A stretch of 64,000 bases of DNA, from contig NZ_AP025698.1 in assembly GCF_023167465.1 (NCBI RefSeq), positions 1,360,501 to 1,424,500 on the forward strand, in the 5' to 3' direction. How positions within the stretch are numbered: the first letter of the stretch is position 1; every line of letters begins with the position of its first letter. A program made the translations under genes and the position numbers. Shown piece by piece: positions 55,465 to 64,000 of the stretch. The notes beneath the pieces are model-generated. The model saw only the letters and a list, made by a program, of their open reading frames with translations, was not told where the DNA came from and did no database searches. Origin of the DNA: Methanothermobacter tenebrarum (GTDB lineage Archaea; Methanobacteriota; Methanobacteria; Methanobacteriales; DSM-23052).

Positions 55465-58400
55465 TTATAATTTGGAGATGGATATTGTGAGCTTCTCATC
55501 TGATATATTCCAATCCTTTGTGTATCCTATCTTTTCCCCTTGGAATGATAGTGTCTTCGCCCTCACTTCGTTTTTAATGAACTCCCTGTGGGGTTCTACA
55601 AGGTCTTTGAATTTTTTGCTACAGTTAACATCGACTTTAATGTGTGCTTCAACATCAAGGTCTAGGTCTTTTCGCATATCTTGAATCCGGCGGATGAGCT
55701 CCCTTGCCATGGCCTCGCTTAATATTTCATGGGTCACTTTTGTATCTACGAAGACGCTTCCACCATCGAATTTTGCTGTTACTATATCCTCTGGCAATTC
55801 TGTTTCGAATATGATATCTTCCTCGCCCAATTGCACCTCCTTGCCCTTAATAGTTAATGTGTATACTCCTTCACTTTCTAGGATGGATTTTATATTATAT
55901 CCGTCCTCTTCTTGGAGTTTTTTCATCGCTAGGGGCATGTCACCCCTGAGGCGCGGTCCTAGGCTCTTTGGGTTGGGTTTGGCGTGTATTTTCATCCTTT
56001 CAAACTCTACAGTCACATCTAATCCTTTGGTGTTCGCCTGTTCCATAACAACTTCTTTAAGTGATTCCACAGCCTCAAGTATCCTTTTGTCCTCGGATAC
56101 TACTGTTATATTCCTAACCGGCCATCTGAGCTTGTACTTTGCCTTGTCCCTTGCACGTGCACATGCTTCGATAACATCCCTTACAATATCCATTTTCTCT
56201 TCAAGATCCTCATCTATGAGTCCTGGATCGTATTCCCAGTCAAGCATGTGTATACTCTCTGGGACGTTAGGGTCAGCGCCCCTTACGAGATTCTGGTAAA
56301 TGTCCTCCGTCAAATGGGGTGTTATAGGTGACATTATAATTATTAGAGTTCTAAGGACATTGTAGAGGGTATAATATGCTGCGATCTTGTCCGGGTCGTC
56401 CTTTTCGATCCATGTCCTGCTACGTATAAGCCTAACATACCATCTGCTAAGATCCTCCACTATAAAATCGTGCAACTCCCGCGTGGCCTTATGGAATAGG
56501 AGCTTTTCAAGTGCTCTTGTCACCTTCTCGGCTACTGAGTTTATCCTTGATAATATCCACTGATCTTCTGGCCTGAATTTAAATTCATCATGTTCATAGG
56601 GGTTGAAATCATCTAGGACCATATAGGTTGTTGCGAAAACATACACGTTCCAGAGGATGTTGAACATTTTATTAATATTTTTGAGTTCTTCCCATACAAA
56701 TTTAAGATCCTCCCATGGTTTATTGGCCCAGAGGAGGTAAAATCTGAGGACGTCAACACCATATTTTTCTATGACCTCTTCGGGTTCGACAACGTTCCCC
56801 AGGGATTTGCTCATTTTCCTCCCTTCTTCATCGAGGGTGAACCCGTGCATGAGAACCTTCTGGTATGGTACCTGGTCCAGTGCTATGACTCCGCAGCCAA
56901 GCTGTGAATAAAACCAGCCTCTTGTCTGGTCGTGTCCTTCTGTTATGAAATCATAGGGGAACCATCTGTTGAATAATCTTTTTTCCTTTGGGTAGTAGAG
57001 TGACGCCCAACCAGCAACTCCAGAGTCGATCCAGACATCTAATACATCGGGTGTCCTCTTCATCTGTGAACCGCATTCACACTCTAGGATTATGTTATCC
57101 ACGTAGGGTCTGTGTATGAAGTCGCCTTTGAGTTCTCCCTGGATCATGTTTTCCTTAAGTTCCTGGATGGACCCTATAACCTTGATCCTACCACATTTTT
57201 CACATATCCAGATGGGTAATGGTATCCCCCAGTATCTTTGCCTTGATATTGTCCAGTCCTTCGCGTTTTCGATCCAGTTGCGGAATCTGCTCTCACCAGC
57301 CCAACTTGGGATCCATTCAACCTTTTCGATCTCATCTAACATTTTATCTTTTATTTCTGTGATCTTCAGGAACCATTGTTGGGTTGCAAGGTATATTATT
57401 GGCGTCTTGCACCTCCAACAGAACCCGTAACGGTGTCTGATGGTCCCGGATTTGAAGAGCAGACCCTTTGATTTGAGGTCTTGGATAATATATGGATCGG
57501 CATCCTTCACAAATTGGCCCTCGTATTTGCCCGCTTCTTTCTTGAATTTCCCAGCCTCGTCCACTGGACAGAATATTGGCAGACCATACTTTTTACCTAT
57601 TTCAAAGTCCTCCGGTCCGTGGCCCGGGGCTGTGTGCACGCATCCTGTCCCCTCCGTGAGGGTTACATGTTCACCTACTATTATATGATGTTTAATGTTC
57701 TTGTGGTATGGTACTTCCTCCTTGAGGGGATGTTCATATTTTAACCCTTCAAGTTCACTCCCCTTAACCTTCTTTATTATCTTATAATCTCCTAGTATGG
57801 CATCTGCCAGGGACTCTGCCAAAAGGTATGTCTCTTTACCAGTTTTCGCATAAATATAATCAAAGTCGGGGTGTACAGTTACCGCCATGTTGGCTGGGAG
57901 GGTCCATGGTGTTGTTGTCCATACTAGGATGAAGTGATCCTCTTCTTCTAGTGGGAATTTCACGTATACTGAAGGGTCTTCCTTTTCATGGTAGTCTATC
58001 TCGGCCAGTGCCAGGGCTGTTTCACAGCGGGGGCACCATGTTATAACCCTAAGATCATTTATGAGGAGGTTCTTTTTATGTGCCTGTTTTAGGGTCCACC
58101 AACAGGATTCCATATAATTGGGATCGAAAGTGATGTAAGGTTTCTCCCAATCCATCCAAACTCCCAGTCTCTTAAATTGTCCCGTCATTACCTCCTTGTT
58201 CTTAATGGCGAATTCTCTGCACTTTTCCACGAATTTTTCTATTCCTATTTTTTCTATCTCTTTCTTACTTTTTATGCCCAGTAGCCCCTCTACCTTATGT
58301 TCGATTGGGAGGCCGTGAGCATCCCAACCGGCTTGTCTTCTAACATGGAACCCCTTCATGCTCTTGAATCTCAAGTAGGTGTCCTTTATAATCTTATTCC

Positions 58401-58581
58401 ATGCTGTCCCGAGGTGTATCCGACCGCTACAATAAGGTGGACCGTCTAGGAATGAATATCTTGGTTTATCCTTTCTGAGTCTTTTAATCCGCTCGTAGAT
58501 ATCCCTTTCTTCCCAGAAGTCCTGGACCTTCTCTTCGATACGGTGTGGTTGGTATGTTCTTTCAGCCTCCTGGATTGGCAT
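55465..58581 (-). CDS. ileS: Isoleucyl-tRNA synthetase
   Basis: 1,038 residues, class Ia. The HIGH motif is HLGT in [13 protein letters not shown], the KMSKS motif is in [13 protein letters not shown]. The CP1 editing domain ([28 protein letters not shown]) and a zinc-binding segment (CEKCG...CECG) are present, with the long C-terminal domain of the archaeal/eukaryotic type. It is encoded 32 bases after the AdoMet synthetase gene, in the same direction. Confidence 0.96.
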   Translation of the reverse strand: MPIQEAERTYQPHRIEEKVQDFWEERDIYERIKRLRKDKPRYSFLDGPPYCSGRIHLGTAWNKIIKDTYLRFKSMKGFHVRRQAGWDAHGLPIEHKVEGLLGIKSKKEIEKIGIEKFVEKCREFAIKNKEVMTGQFKRLGVWMDWEKPYITFDPNYMESCWWTLKQAHKKNLLINDLRVITWCPRCETALALAEIDYHEKEDPSVYVKFPLEEEDHFILVWTTTPWTLPANMAVTVHPDFDYIYAKTGKETYLLAESLADAILGDYKIIKKVKGSELEGLKYEHPLKEEVPYHKNIKHHIIVGEHVTLTEGTGCVHTAPGHGPEDFEIGKKYGLPIFCPVDEAGKFKKEAGKYEGQFVKDADPYIIQDLKSKGLLFKSGTIRHRYGFCWRCKTPIIYLATQQWFLKITEIKDKMLDEIEKVEWIPSWAGESRFRNWIENAKDWTISRQRYWGIPLPIWICEKCGRIKVIGSIQELKENMIQGELKGDFIHRPYVDNIILECECGSQMKRTPDVLDVWIDSGVAGWASLYYPKEKRLFNRWFPYDFITEGHDQTRGWFYSQLGCGVIALDQVPYQKVLMHGFTLDEEGRKMSKSLGNVVEPEEVIEKYGVDVLRFYLLWANKPWEDLKFVWEELKNINKMFNILWNVYVFATTYMVLDDFNPYEHDEFKFRPEDQWILSRINSVAEKVTRALEKLLFHKATRELHDFIVEDLSRWYVRLIRSRTWIEKDDPDKIAAYYTLYNVLRTLIIIMSPITPHLTEDIYQNLVRGADPNVPESIHMLDWEYDPGLIDEDLEEKMDIVRDVIEACARARDKAKYKLRWPVRNITVVSEDKRILEAVESLKEVVMEQANTKGLDVTVEFERMKIHAKPNPKSLGPRLRGDMPLAMKKLQEEDGYNIKSILESEGVYTLTIKGKEVQLGEEDIIFETELPEDIVTAKFDGGSVFVDTKVTHEILSEAMARELIRRIQDMRKDLDLDVEAHIKVDVNCSKKFKDLVEPHREFIKNEVRAKTLSFQGEKIGYTKDWNISDEKLTISISKL

Positions 58582-58613
58582 AATAACTCTCCCATCTTAG
58601 AGGGTGTGAAAAA

Positions 58614-59819
58614 TTAGAACGTTTTAAGTTTCCCTTTTATCAGCATGTCTGTTATGGCCCCTATATTCTCAAGCCATTCATCCATTATCCCTGAGATATC
58701 CCCTTCGACGTCTTCTATCCTGTAACCCTCCTCGAGGAGTACCTGGGACGTTGCAGTCTTTGGTTGGTTGATTGGCTTGCCTATCTGGCTCAGGATCATT
58801 ATATGGACCTGTTTAACACCCTCCACTTCTCCTATGATATCTGAGGCCATCTGATTAGCTAGTAGGTTATATATTTTACCCACATGGTTTATTGGGTTTT
58901 TACCAGATGTGGCCTCCATCGACATTGGCCTGTTGGGTGTTATGAGCCCGTTCGCCCTGTTACCGCGCCCTGCTGAGCCGTCATCTCCCATCTCGGCTGA
59001 TGTTCCCGTGACTGTTATATAAACTGATGGTTTTTCCTCATCATATCTGTCAGCCGTGTTTATGAACACTTCAACACTCCTCTCAGTGTATCTTCTGCTA
59101 AGATCTAGGATTTTCTCTTCTAGGATGTTTTTAACCTCTATGTACTCTTCAAGGTCTGCTATGTGTTTGTCGATCATGGCAACCGCGACTGTTAAGGTTA
59201 TTTTGTCCTCTTCCCTTAAGCCCATGACCTTCACGTCTTCACCGACTGCTGGATATTTTCTTTTGAACTTTCTAGAATTTAGCAGCCTCTCAGTTTCAAG
59301 TACTATAGTTTCTGTCTCTGAGAATGGGGCGAATCCAACCCCAAATGATGTGTCATTTGATAATGGGGCGCTATCCCTCCTCGCGAACACATCCCTCAGT
59401 TCGCCGGAGCCGTGGCCTATCTTGCATTCTACTACAGTGCATGTTTCAACATCAAGGTTTCTTATATTCTCCTTCAAGTACTCCTTCGCTGCTCCTATCG
59501 CTATACAGTCAAGTCCTATCTTTTCATTATCAACTTCTGAGATGCCCCGGCCCGTTAAGAGTATGCTTATTGGTCTCAGTATTTCACCGCCACCAAATTT
59601 TGGCGCTGACTCGCCTGCTGTTATCTGAACCTCATCAGTGTTATGGTGCATAATAGCCCCAAAATGTTCCAGATAAGCATTGCAAAGCGCTCTGCTAACA
59701 GACTCTGCTATACCATCACTTATACTATCAGGGTGTCCTATACCCTTCCTTTCGACTATTTCTATTTTTTGCTCTTCGATTGACGGCTGTCTAAGTGGTT
59801 CTACAATTATGTTCCTCAC
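58614..59819 (-). CDS. mat: Archaeal S-adenosylmethionine synthetase
   Basis: 401 residues of the archaeal methionine adenosyltransferase family, which differs strongly from bacterial MetK. Motifs include [59 protein letters not shown] and [17 protein letters not shown]. It makes SAM for methylation of tetrapyrroles (for example by CbiE) and radical-SAM enzymes such as MoaA. An AT-rich promoter separates it from the divergent DUF192 gene. Confidence 0.95.
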   Translation of the reverse strand: MRNIIVEPLRQPSIEEQKIEIVERKGIGHPDSISDGIAESVSRALCNAYLEHFGAIMHHNTDEVQITAGESAPKFGGGEILRPISILLTGRGISEVDNEKIGLDCIAIGAAKEYLKENIRNLDVETCTVVECKIGHGSGELRDVFARRDSAPLSNDTSFGVGFAPFSETETIVLETERLLNSRKFKRKYPAVGEDVKVMGLREEDKITLTVAVAMIDKHIADLEEYIEVKNILEEKILDLSRRYTERSVEVFINTADRYDEEKPSVYITVTGTSAEMGDDGSAGRGNRANGLITPNRPMSMEATSGKNPINHVGKIYNLLANQMASDIIGEVEGVKQVHIMILSQIGKPINQPKTATSQVLLEEGYRIEDVEGDISGIMDEWLENIGAITDMLIKGKLKTF

Positions 59820-59913
59820 AATGGTAACCTCCCGAGTCTATGAAAATAATTATTATGATAGATATGATTTTTTGAATTGATAATATAAATAATATTATAA
59901 TCTGGGAGGTAGG

Positions 59914-60276
59914 GTGACCCTATTGAAAGTTTTGAACAAGACCAGAAATGAATGCCTTGGTAATGTGAAAATCGCAGACACGTTCATTTCAAGATTCAAA
60001 GGCCTAATGTTCAAAAAAGATATAAAAGGGGGTCTCTTATTAGAGATGCCAGATGGTAGGGGGTGTGGTGGTTCAAGTATTCACATGTTCTTCATGAGAA
60101 TACCATTAGATGTTATATTCCTAGATTCAGAGAAAAGGGTTGTGGACCTGGCCACACTAAAACCATGGCAGATATACATACCAAAAAAACCTGCAAAATA
60201 TATAATAGAACTTCCAAGGGGGAGGATAGCAGATTCCGGGACGAGGATAGGGGATATCATCGAATTCTACAAGTGA
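59914..60276 (+). CDS. DUF192 family protein
   Basis: 120 residues of the DUF192 beta-barrel family: [13 protein letters not shown], a [25 protein letters not shown] core and [23 protein letters not shown]. Function is unknown; some bacterial members are secreted, but no signal peptide is seen here. The start is uncertain: GTG at 59914 (only 3 bases after GGGAGGT) or TTG at 59923 (5 bases after GGTGA). It converges with the next gene, sharing 10 bases at the 3' ends. Confidence 0.82.
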   Translation: MTLLKVLNKTRNECLGNVKIADTFISRFKGLMFKKDIKGGLLLEMPDGRGCGGSSIHMFFMRIPLDVIFLDSEKRVVDLATLKPWQIYIPKKPAKYIIELPRGRIADSGTRIGDIIEFYK

Positions 60277-60959
60277 TCCCAAAATTCCTTTGGTTCTTTG
60301 ATAACCTGGACACCCTCTATACTCTCGAGGCGCCTCGTATTCTCCACATCCACACTCCTCATATGGAGTGTTATAATACTCCCACCTGATACAGCCCCAT
60401 AAGGGCAAACCCTCTGACAATTCCCACATCCTATACATTTTAGAAGTTGTATTTCCACCCCCGGTATTATCGCATCCTGTGGACAAGCCGCAGCAGCATT
60501 ACATGTTTCACACCTTCTGCAAATACTTAACTCCAACTTAGAGGGTATCACAGTCTCGACTTCACCCTCTTCCAAATCCACTGGTAATATTATCGTCCTA
60601 ACTTTGCCTTTACCGGCTTGTGCAACCGCATTTGTGACGAGGGTGTCCGCTATCCCATGAACTATCTTGGCTACCGTATTTGCAGTTGCAGGTGACACTA
60701 TAAGCAGGTCATAACGGCCAAGGGATAATCTTCCAGTTATGGGAAAACTGAAACCCTCATCCCTTTCTAGTACTAATTCTCTATAGTATCCTCCCTCTAA
60801 TTTCTTAACACGTTCAAAAAGGCCATACATTCTCAGAACTTCTTCAGCGGCCCTTGAGACCATTATCGTGACCTTATGCTCCCTTGCAAGTTTTTCAAGT
60901 TCTTCGACGCTTTCAAGGAGTAAATGTCCGGCTCCCGTGAACGCCCATGCTATCCTCAT
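60267..60959 (-). CDS. Flavoprotein with C-terminal two-cluster ferredoxin (dihydromethanopterin reductase-like)
   Basis: 230 residues. The N-terminal 150 residues are an FMN-binding flavoprotein fold ([25 protein letters not shown] segment, [26 protein letters not shown]). The C-terminal part has [14 protein letters not shown] and [12 protein letters not shown], two [4Fe-4S] clusters. This combination resembles DmrX-type dihydromethanopterin reductase (acceptor), which reduces dihydromethanopterin to the C1 carrier tetrahydromethanopterin. It could also be a related electron-transfer flavoprotein. glyA lies directly upstream, and its enzyme uses that carrier. Confidence 0.78.
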   Translation of the reverse strand: MRIAWAFTGAGHLLLESVEELEKLAREHKVTIMVSRAAEEVLRMYGLFERVKKLEGGYYRELVLERDEGFSFPITGRLSLGRYDLLIVSPATANTVAKIVHGIADTLVTNAVAQAGKGKVRTIILPVDLEEGEVETVIPSKLELSICRRCETCNAAAACPQDAIIPGVEIQLLKCIGCGNCQRVCPYGAVSGGSIITLHMRSVDVENTRRLESIEGVQVIKEPKEFWDHL

Positions 60960-60974
60960 CCTAGATCCATCCCA

Positions 60975-62246
60975 TCAGATAATGTCCAGGTACTTATAGG
61001 CTTCTGACTCTTCAAATGCGTAATGGACCCTCGTATAATCGGACATGAACTCTGAAACTTCCTCCTTCACATCCTTTTTATCTATGATCACCCTTTTTAT
61101 ATATTCTGCTATCTCGCCCATCTCTGACTCCTTCATGCCACGCCTTGTAACTTCTTGGGTGCCTATACGTATACCCGAAGGGTCATTTGACCTGTTAACA
61201 TCATCCCATGGGAGCAGATTCTTGTTCAATATGATATTGTTATCTTCAAGCCTTTTAGCGATCTCAACAGCCCTCCCAATATCTGAAACATCCATCACAA
61301 GCTGATGGGATTCCGTGAATCCAAAATCCTCACATAGAACATTAAACCCCAACTCATAGAGGCTTTCAGCGAGTTTTTTAGCATTCCTTATGGTGTCCTT
61401 TGCATAGGCCTCTCCAAATTCTAACATTTCAGCTGCAGTGATCCCAAGACCGGCAACATGATGCAAGTGATGGTTACTCACAAGCCCAGGGAATACCGCC
61501 TCGTCTATTCTTTCTGCCAGCTCCCGACCACATAAGATTATACCACCCTGTGGCCCTGGGAAAGTCTTATGTGTGCTGCCTACTAGAACATCAGCCCCCT
61601 CCTTCAGAGGATCCTGGAAACGTTTACCAGCGATCAAACCTAATACGTGAGCCCCGTCATACATTATACTGGCGCCCACTTCATCAGCAGCCTCCCTTGC
61701 CTCTTCTATAGGATGCGGGAACAAGAAAAGACTCCCACCTAAGATTATCAGTCTAGGTTTTAATTCGATAATCCTTTTTTTCATCTTCTCAGGGTCAATG
61801 TTCATCCTCTCCACGTCAAATGGGTGGGCCTGGATCCTTAACCCCCTCACACCAGCCGCGCTCACATTTGCATGGGACAAATGACCCCCATAGGGGATCT
61901 CTAATGCCATTATGGTGTCCCCTACACTTGTAAGTGCGAAGAATGATGCGAGGTTCGCCACCACACCAGATGTGGGTTGTACATTTGCATGTTCCGCGTT
62001 GAAAAGTTTTTTGCATAAATCTATTGCCAATTCTTCAATTTTATCTATATAATAACAGCCTTCATAGAACCGTTTACCTGGCAAGCCCTCCGCATATCTA
62101 TGGGAGAGGTCAGAGGTTAGAGCTTCTTTAACTCGCGAACTTGTAATATTCTCACTGGCAATCAGATTGATACTATCCTCCATCCACTTATTATGGTCTT
62201 TCATGAAATTCCGGATCTTCTCAGCGTAAATTCGATTATCTACCAT
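60975..62246 (-). CDS. glyA: Serine hydroxymethyltransferase
   Basis: 423 residues, PLP-dependent. It interconverts serine and glycine and in methanogens uses tetrahydromethanopterin as the C1 acceptor. Motifs: [39 protein letters not shown], and the PLP lysine in [23 protein letters not shown] holds the Asp that binds the pyridine nitrogen. It is followed 15 bases later by the flavoprotein-ferredoxin gene. Confidence 0.96.
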   Translation of the reverse strand: MVDNRIYAEKIRNFMKDHNKWMEDSINLIASENITSSRVKEALTSDLSHRYAEGLPGKRFYEGCYYIDKIEELAIDLCKKLFNAEHANVQPTSGVVANLASFFALTSVGDTIMALEIPYGGHLSHANVSAAGVRGLRIQAHPFDVERMNIDPEKMKKRIIELKPRLIILGGSLFLFPHPIEEAREAADEVGASIMYDGAHVLGLIAGKRFQDPLKEGADVLVGSTHKTFPGPQGGIILCGRELAERIDEAVFPGLVSNHHLHHVAGLGITAAEMLEFGEAYAKDTIRNAKKLAESLYELGFNVLCEDFGFTESHQLVMDVSDIGRAVEIAKRLEDNNIILNKNLLPWDDVNRSNDPSGIRIGTQEVTRRGMKESEMGEIAEYIKRVIIDKKDVKEEVSEFMSDYTRVHYAFEESEAYKYLDII

Positions 62247-62432
62247 GGCTTATCTCCCTCACAGTTTATACAAGAAAATTTCATCCCCACATATTAAGAG
62301 TTGGGGGACTCTCATACACTATTATAGTTTAGGTTTTTATAGTATTTGTCCCATTAAAAATAGAAAAAACCGCCGAGTGTTATCTATAAAATTGTTTAAA
62401 TGCCAGTTAAAGAAAGATAATTCTGTGAAAGT

Positions 62433-63107
62433 TTATCCTCTAAGCCTTTTCATTTCTTCCAGGTTGTGGATGATCCTCTTAGCGTGCTGGTATGGTATGC
62501 TGACCATCACATCTTCGTCTTTGAGGTTTTTCATGTGCCTTCTTGATCCCACATCTGCGAAACCATATGTTACTTGTCCTGTGAGGTATGGGCGGGCGCC
62601 CATGGTACTGCAGATGGGCCCGACATCGGCGCCGAGTGCATCTGAGATACTATCATATGCGTTGGCGTGTAATAATTCCATTGCCTGTTTGCCATTACAT
62701 ATGATGACTATTACATCTGGTGTGAATTTTGCCTTGGATAAGGGTGCGAATAGGATGCTGGAGAATATTCCGGGTTCTATTGCCATGTTTTTTTGCCATG
62801 ACCTCTGGACTGATTGTATGCTATCATGGATTCCCATGGCGACTAGGAATGCCCCTGTTCTCATGTTCTTTGGGAATTCCTTGGGGTCCTTCATACCAGA
62901 GTATCTTGCACCTCCAAAGCATTCTTCTTCCTCTGCTGTTGAATAGAAGACTTCCCCTTCAAGTGCCTTATCTATTTTCTCGCAAAAACGGGATTTTCCC
63001 TTTTCTCTGGGTATGTCTTCTGGTTCTTTAACCGACCATGCGATTGCGACTGGTTCCTTTTCCAGGTTTAATAATCTTGTGAATTTTTCCGAGGTTTCTT
63101 TATTCAA
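62433..63107 (-). CDS. DUF169 family protein
   Basis: 224 residues of the DUF169 family (LNLEKEPVAIAW at the start, ECFGGARYSGM with a Cys near the middle, VIIICNGKQAMELLHANAYDS, DVGPICSTMGARPYLTGQVTYGFADVGSRR). Function is not established; such genes are common in anaerobes. Several conserved Cys (EEECFGG, PICSTMG) could bind metal. It is separated from hdrA by 40 bases on the same strand and from glyA by 186 bases of AT-rich sequence. Confidence 0.85.
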   Translation of the reverse strand: MNKETSEKFTRLLNLEKEPVAIAWSVKEPEDIPREKGKSRFCEKIDKALEGEVFYSTAEEEECFGGARYSGMKDPKEFPKNMRTGAFLVAMGIHDSIQSVQRSWQKNMAIEPGIFSSILFAPLSKAKFTPDVIVIICNGKQAMELLHANAYDSISDALGADVGPICSTMGARPYLTGQVTYGFADVGSRRHMKNLKDEDVMVSIPYQHAKRIIHNLEEMKRLRG

Positions 63108-63147
63108 AATAGGAGCCCCCCATAAAAAAAGTAAATTGTGTTGGGGG

Positions 63148-64000
63148 TTATTTTGCCGGTTCTTTGAATGCTGCTTCGATTTGTGCCATTATCTGTTTTG
63201 TCCTGAAGTGTTGTTGGTCCATTGCACCTGATGGGCATGCGGCTACACATGTTCCGCAGCCTTTACACAATGCAATGTTTACGTTTGCTTGGTCGTCTTT
63301 TATTTCAATGGCACCGAATGGGCATAATTCTACGCATACTTGGCATCCGCCGCAGACGTCTAGGTCTGTGACAGCCACTATCGGTTCGATTTCCACTTCT
63401 CCTTTGACCATTGGTATGGCTGCTCGGGCCGCTGCACCGGAGGATTGTGCTACTGAGTCTGGTATGTCCTTTGGACCCTGTGATACGCCTGCTAGGTATA
63501 CTCCATCTGTTAGGGTGTCAACTGGTCTTAGTTTTGGGTGTGCTTCCATTAGGAACCCATCGGCTGACTTTGATAATCCGATGGTCTTTCTGAGGTCTTC
63601 GATTCCTTCTGGTGGTGTTAATCCGACGCCTAGGACGACCATGTCATATGTGTATTCTGTTGTTTTGCCGAGTAGGGTGTCCTCTGCTCTTACCGTTAAT
63701 GTGAGGTCTGGGTTTTCTATTATCTCAGCTGCTCTTCCTCTGATGAATTTTATACCATATTGTTCTTGTGATCGTTTGTAGAATTCTTCGAATCCTTTAC
63801 CAAATGCTCGGATATCCATGTAGTAGCATACTATTTCGGTTTCTGGAACCTTGTCTTTTATTAGTTGAGCGTTCTTCATGATGTACATGCAGCAGACCCT
63901 TGAACAGTATGGTTTTCCGATCTGTTCGTCCCTTGAACCGACACAGTGTAGGAACGCGATCCTCTTCGGTTTTTTACCATCTGATGGTTTGAGTACTTTA
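63148..64000 (-). CDS. hdrA: CoB-CoM heterodisulfide reductase iron-sulfur subunit HdrA, C-terminal part (partial)
   Basis: The frame continues past the window edge, so the N-terminus and FAD-binding start are missing. Visible are [29 protein letters not shown], the thioredoxin-reductase-like FAD domain ([38 protein letters not shown]) and two C-terminal [4Fe-4S] motifs ([24 protein letters not shown]). HdrA holds the bifurcating FAD in the HdrABC-MvhADG complex, which reduces ferredoxin for the Fwd reaction while reducing the heterodisulfide. Confidence 0.94.
   Translation of the reverse strand, partial: KVLKPSDGKKPKRIAFLHCVGSRDEQIGKPYCSRVCCMYIMKNAQLIKDKVPETEIVCYYMDIRAFGKGFEEFYKRSQEQYGIKFIRGRAAEIIENPDLTLTVRAEDTLLGKTTEYTYDMVVLGVGLTPPEGIEDLRKTIGLSKSADGFLMEAHPKLRPVDTLTDGVYLAGVSQGPKDIPDSVAQSSGAAARAAIPMVKGEVEIEPIVAVTDLDVCGGCQVCVELCPFGAIEIKDDQANVNIALCKGCGTCVAACPSGAMDQQHFRTKQIMAQIEAAFKEPAK

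Overview
The window comes from a thermophilic methanogen of the Methanobacteriales, most likely Methanothermobacter or a close relative. The evidence is a complete tungsten-type formylmethanofuran dehydrogenase operon (fwdHFGDACB), an HdrA terminus, CfbD of coenzyme F430 synthesis, a coenzyme F390 synthetase-like protein, archaeal DNA polymerase D, NrpR, and secreted proteins built from pseudomurein-binding repeats. Pseudomurein walls are restricted to Methanobacteriales and Methanopyrus. The assignment is by gene content and motif reading; no search was run.

Layout. 1-6.8 kb: end of moeA, a site-2 protease, cbiE diverging from an OBG/YchF-type GTPase, and a P2 ATPase resembling Na,K-ATPase. 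7.0-8.7 kb: the first large pseudomurein-binding surface protein. 8.8-14.0 kb: sfsA, then a tight run cfbD / nucleotidyltransferase-cupin / hisH / AIR-synthase-like / pilin-like. 14.0-23.8 kb is an accessory, decayed island: three remnants of IS200/IS605-TnpB right ends, a truncated CobN-like gene, a secreted CobN-like gene split by a frameshift, a HEPN-MNT toxin-antitoxin pair, and a twice-frameshifted NhaP-type antiporter preceded by a convincing fluoride riboswitch. 23.9-34.2 kb is core: polD DP2, Sec61 beta, purB, copA with an amidohydrolase, phosphomevalonate dehydratase small subunit, truD. 34.3-39.8 kb: a Cys-motif membrane protein, two more pseudomurein-binding surface proteins, the F390 synthetase-like gene and tRNA-Arg(GCG). 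39.8-50.4 kb: moaA, mobB, a formate-dehydrogenase-like molybdopterin/tungstopterin enzyme and the fwd operon. 50.3-64.0 kb: two small coupled genes, nrpR, a polyprenol kinase-like gene, purL, ileS, archaeal AdoMet synthetase, DUF192, a flavoprotein-ferredoxin, glyA, DUF169 and the C-terminal end of hdrA.

How the genes work together. moeA, moaA and mobB supply molybdopterin-type cofactors, needed by the formate-dehydrogenase-like protein (41.5 kb) and by FwdB. The fwd operon fixes CO2 as formylmethanofuran, and HdrA belongs to the complex that supplies the low-potential electrons. An HTH-ferredoxin protein heads the operon and has a GTGTG-N5-CACAC palindrome over its predicted transcription start.

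The most striking features are (i) the fluoride riboswitch upstream of a broken antiporter; (ii) a family of three wall-bound proteins with near-identical repeat modules but unrelated C-terminal catalytic-like domains, two of them sharing a perfect 1,004-bp direct repeat 31 kb apart that includes the promoter; and (iii) a CobN-type chelatase that carries a signal peptide and C-terminal anchor, and so appears to act outside the cell.
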